From NCBI GenBank assembly GCA_029940345.1, contig JAOZRC010000335.1:1-6280 (forward strand): DNA of 6,280 nucleotides, in the 5' to 3' direction. The position numbers were made by a program, and so were the translations under genes. Each line of letters starts with the position of its first letter. Position 1 is the first letter of the stretch. The DNA is from Desulfobacterales bacterium (GTDB lineage Bacteria > Desulfobacterota > Desulfobacteria > Desulfobacterales > JAUCGF01). The notes under the pieces are model-generated. The model was not told where the DNA came from, did no database searches, and was given only the letters and a program-made list of their open reading frames with translations. Positions 6,227-6,280 of this stretch are shown in pieces.

Positions 6227-6280
6227 TCACTGATTCCCCAATCCGTTCTGCCCGCCGCAATCCGGGCATTGCCAGGTAAT
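6227..6280 (-). CDS. Possible 3' end of a minus-strand gene with a zinc-ribbon-like motif (partial)
   Basis: Reading in from the right edge, the minus strand gives 17 codons, ITWQCPDCGGQNGLGNQ, then TGA and TAA in tandem. W-x-C-P-x-C-G looks like half of a zinc ribbon. A second minus-strand frame (6169-6279) stays open longer and ends SIDGVQRCIITFL before TAG, so the true frame, or a frameshift between the two, cannot be decided from this stub. If real, the gene would lie upstream of the ATPase gene in the same direction. Confidence 0.22.
   Translation of the reverse strand: MTWQCPDCGGQNGLGNQ

Overview
The window looks like a piece of chromosome from a Gram-negative anaerobe, most likely a deltaproteobacterium-type (Desulfobacterota) sediment or sulfate-reducing lineage. 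The basis is the style of the proteins (an exported DUF1573 protein, a nucleotide-sugar dehydrogenase, a PGP-like HAD phosphatase, a DUF1703-type AAA/PD-(D/E)XK protein), intermediate base composition, REP-like palindromes between genes, and above all a probable selenocysteine codon. This taxonomic guess is inference. No rRNA, tRNA, CRISPR array or transposase gene was seen.

Layout. At 1-201 there is a leader region with no convincing gene. At 202-723 (+) there is a 173-residue protein I do not recognise. The gap 724-902 holds a consensus-like -35 box, a double palindrome (REP-like) and a strong Shine-Dalgarno. At 903-2558 (+) lies a 551-residue UDP-sugar 6-dehydrogenase family enzyme with a TTG start. 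Fifteen bases later, at 2574-3731 (+), comes an exported DUF1573 protein whose reading frame is interrupted once by TGA at 2913-2915. At 3732-3931 there is a gene-free gap with two strong hairpins. At 3932-4546 (+) is a HAD-family phosphatase. At 4579-6123 (-), convergent with it, is an AAA-ATPase-like/PD-(D/E)XK protein. At the right edge there may be the tail of a further minus-strand gene.

Main result. The two open pieces 2574-2912 and 2916-3731 are in the same frame, with no stop other than the single TGA. That TGA falls exactly where DUF1573 proteins carry the first Cys of their Cys-Gly-Cys-Thr motif. A stem-loop immediately downstream has the placement of a bacterial SECIS: 18 nt from UGA to a hairpin loop, a perfect 16-bp palindrome as its core, and an outer stem that includes the GA of the UGA. 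I read this as one 385-residue selenoprotein (Sec114, motif Sec-Gly-Cys-Thr), not as two genes or a pseudogene. I know of no described DUF1573 selenoprotein, but I could not search.

How the genes may work together. The dehydrogenase and the DUF1573 protein are closely spaced, each with a good ribosome binding site, and probably share a transcript. The dehydrogenase would supply a uronic-acid-type sugar nucleotide for surface polysaccharide; the DUF1573 protein is predicted to be exported to the envelope. The HAD phosphatase could belong to the same sugar/phosphate metabolism, but the 200-nt hairpin-containing gap makes a shared transcript uncertain. The AAA/PD-(D/E)XK gene is AT-richer, on the other strand, and of a type that is scattered and mobile across genomes.
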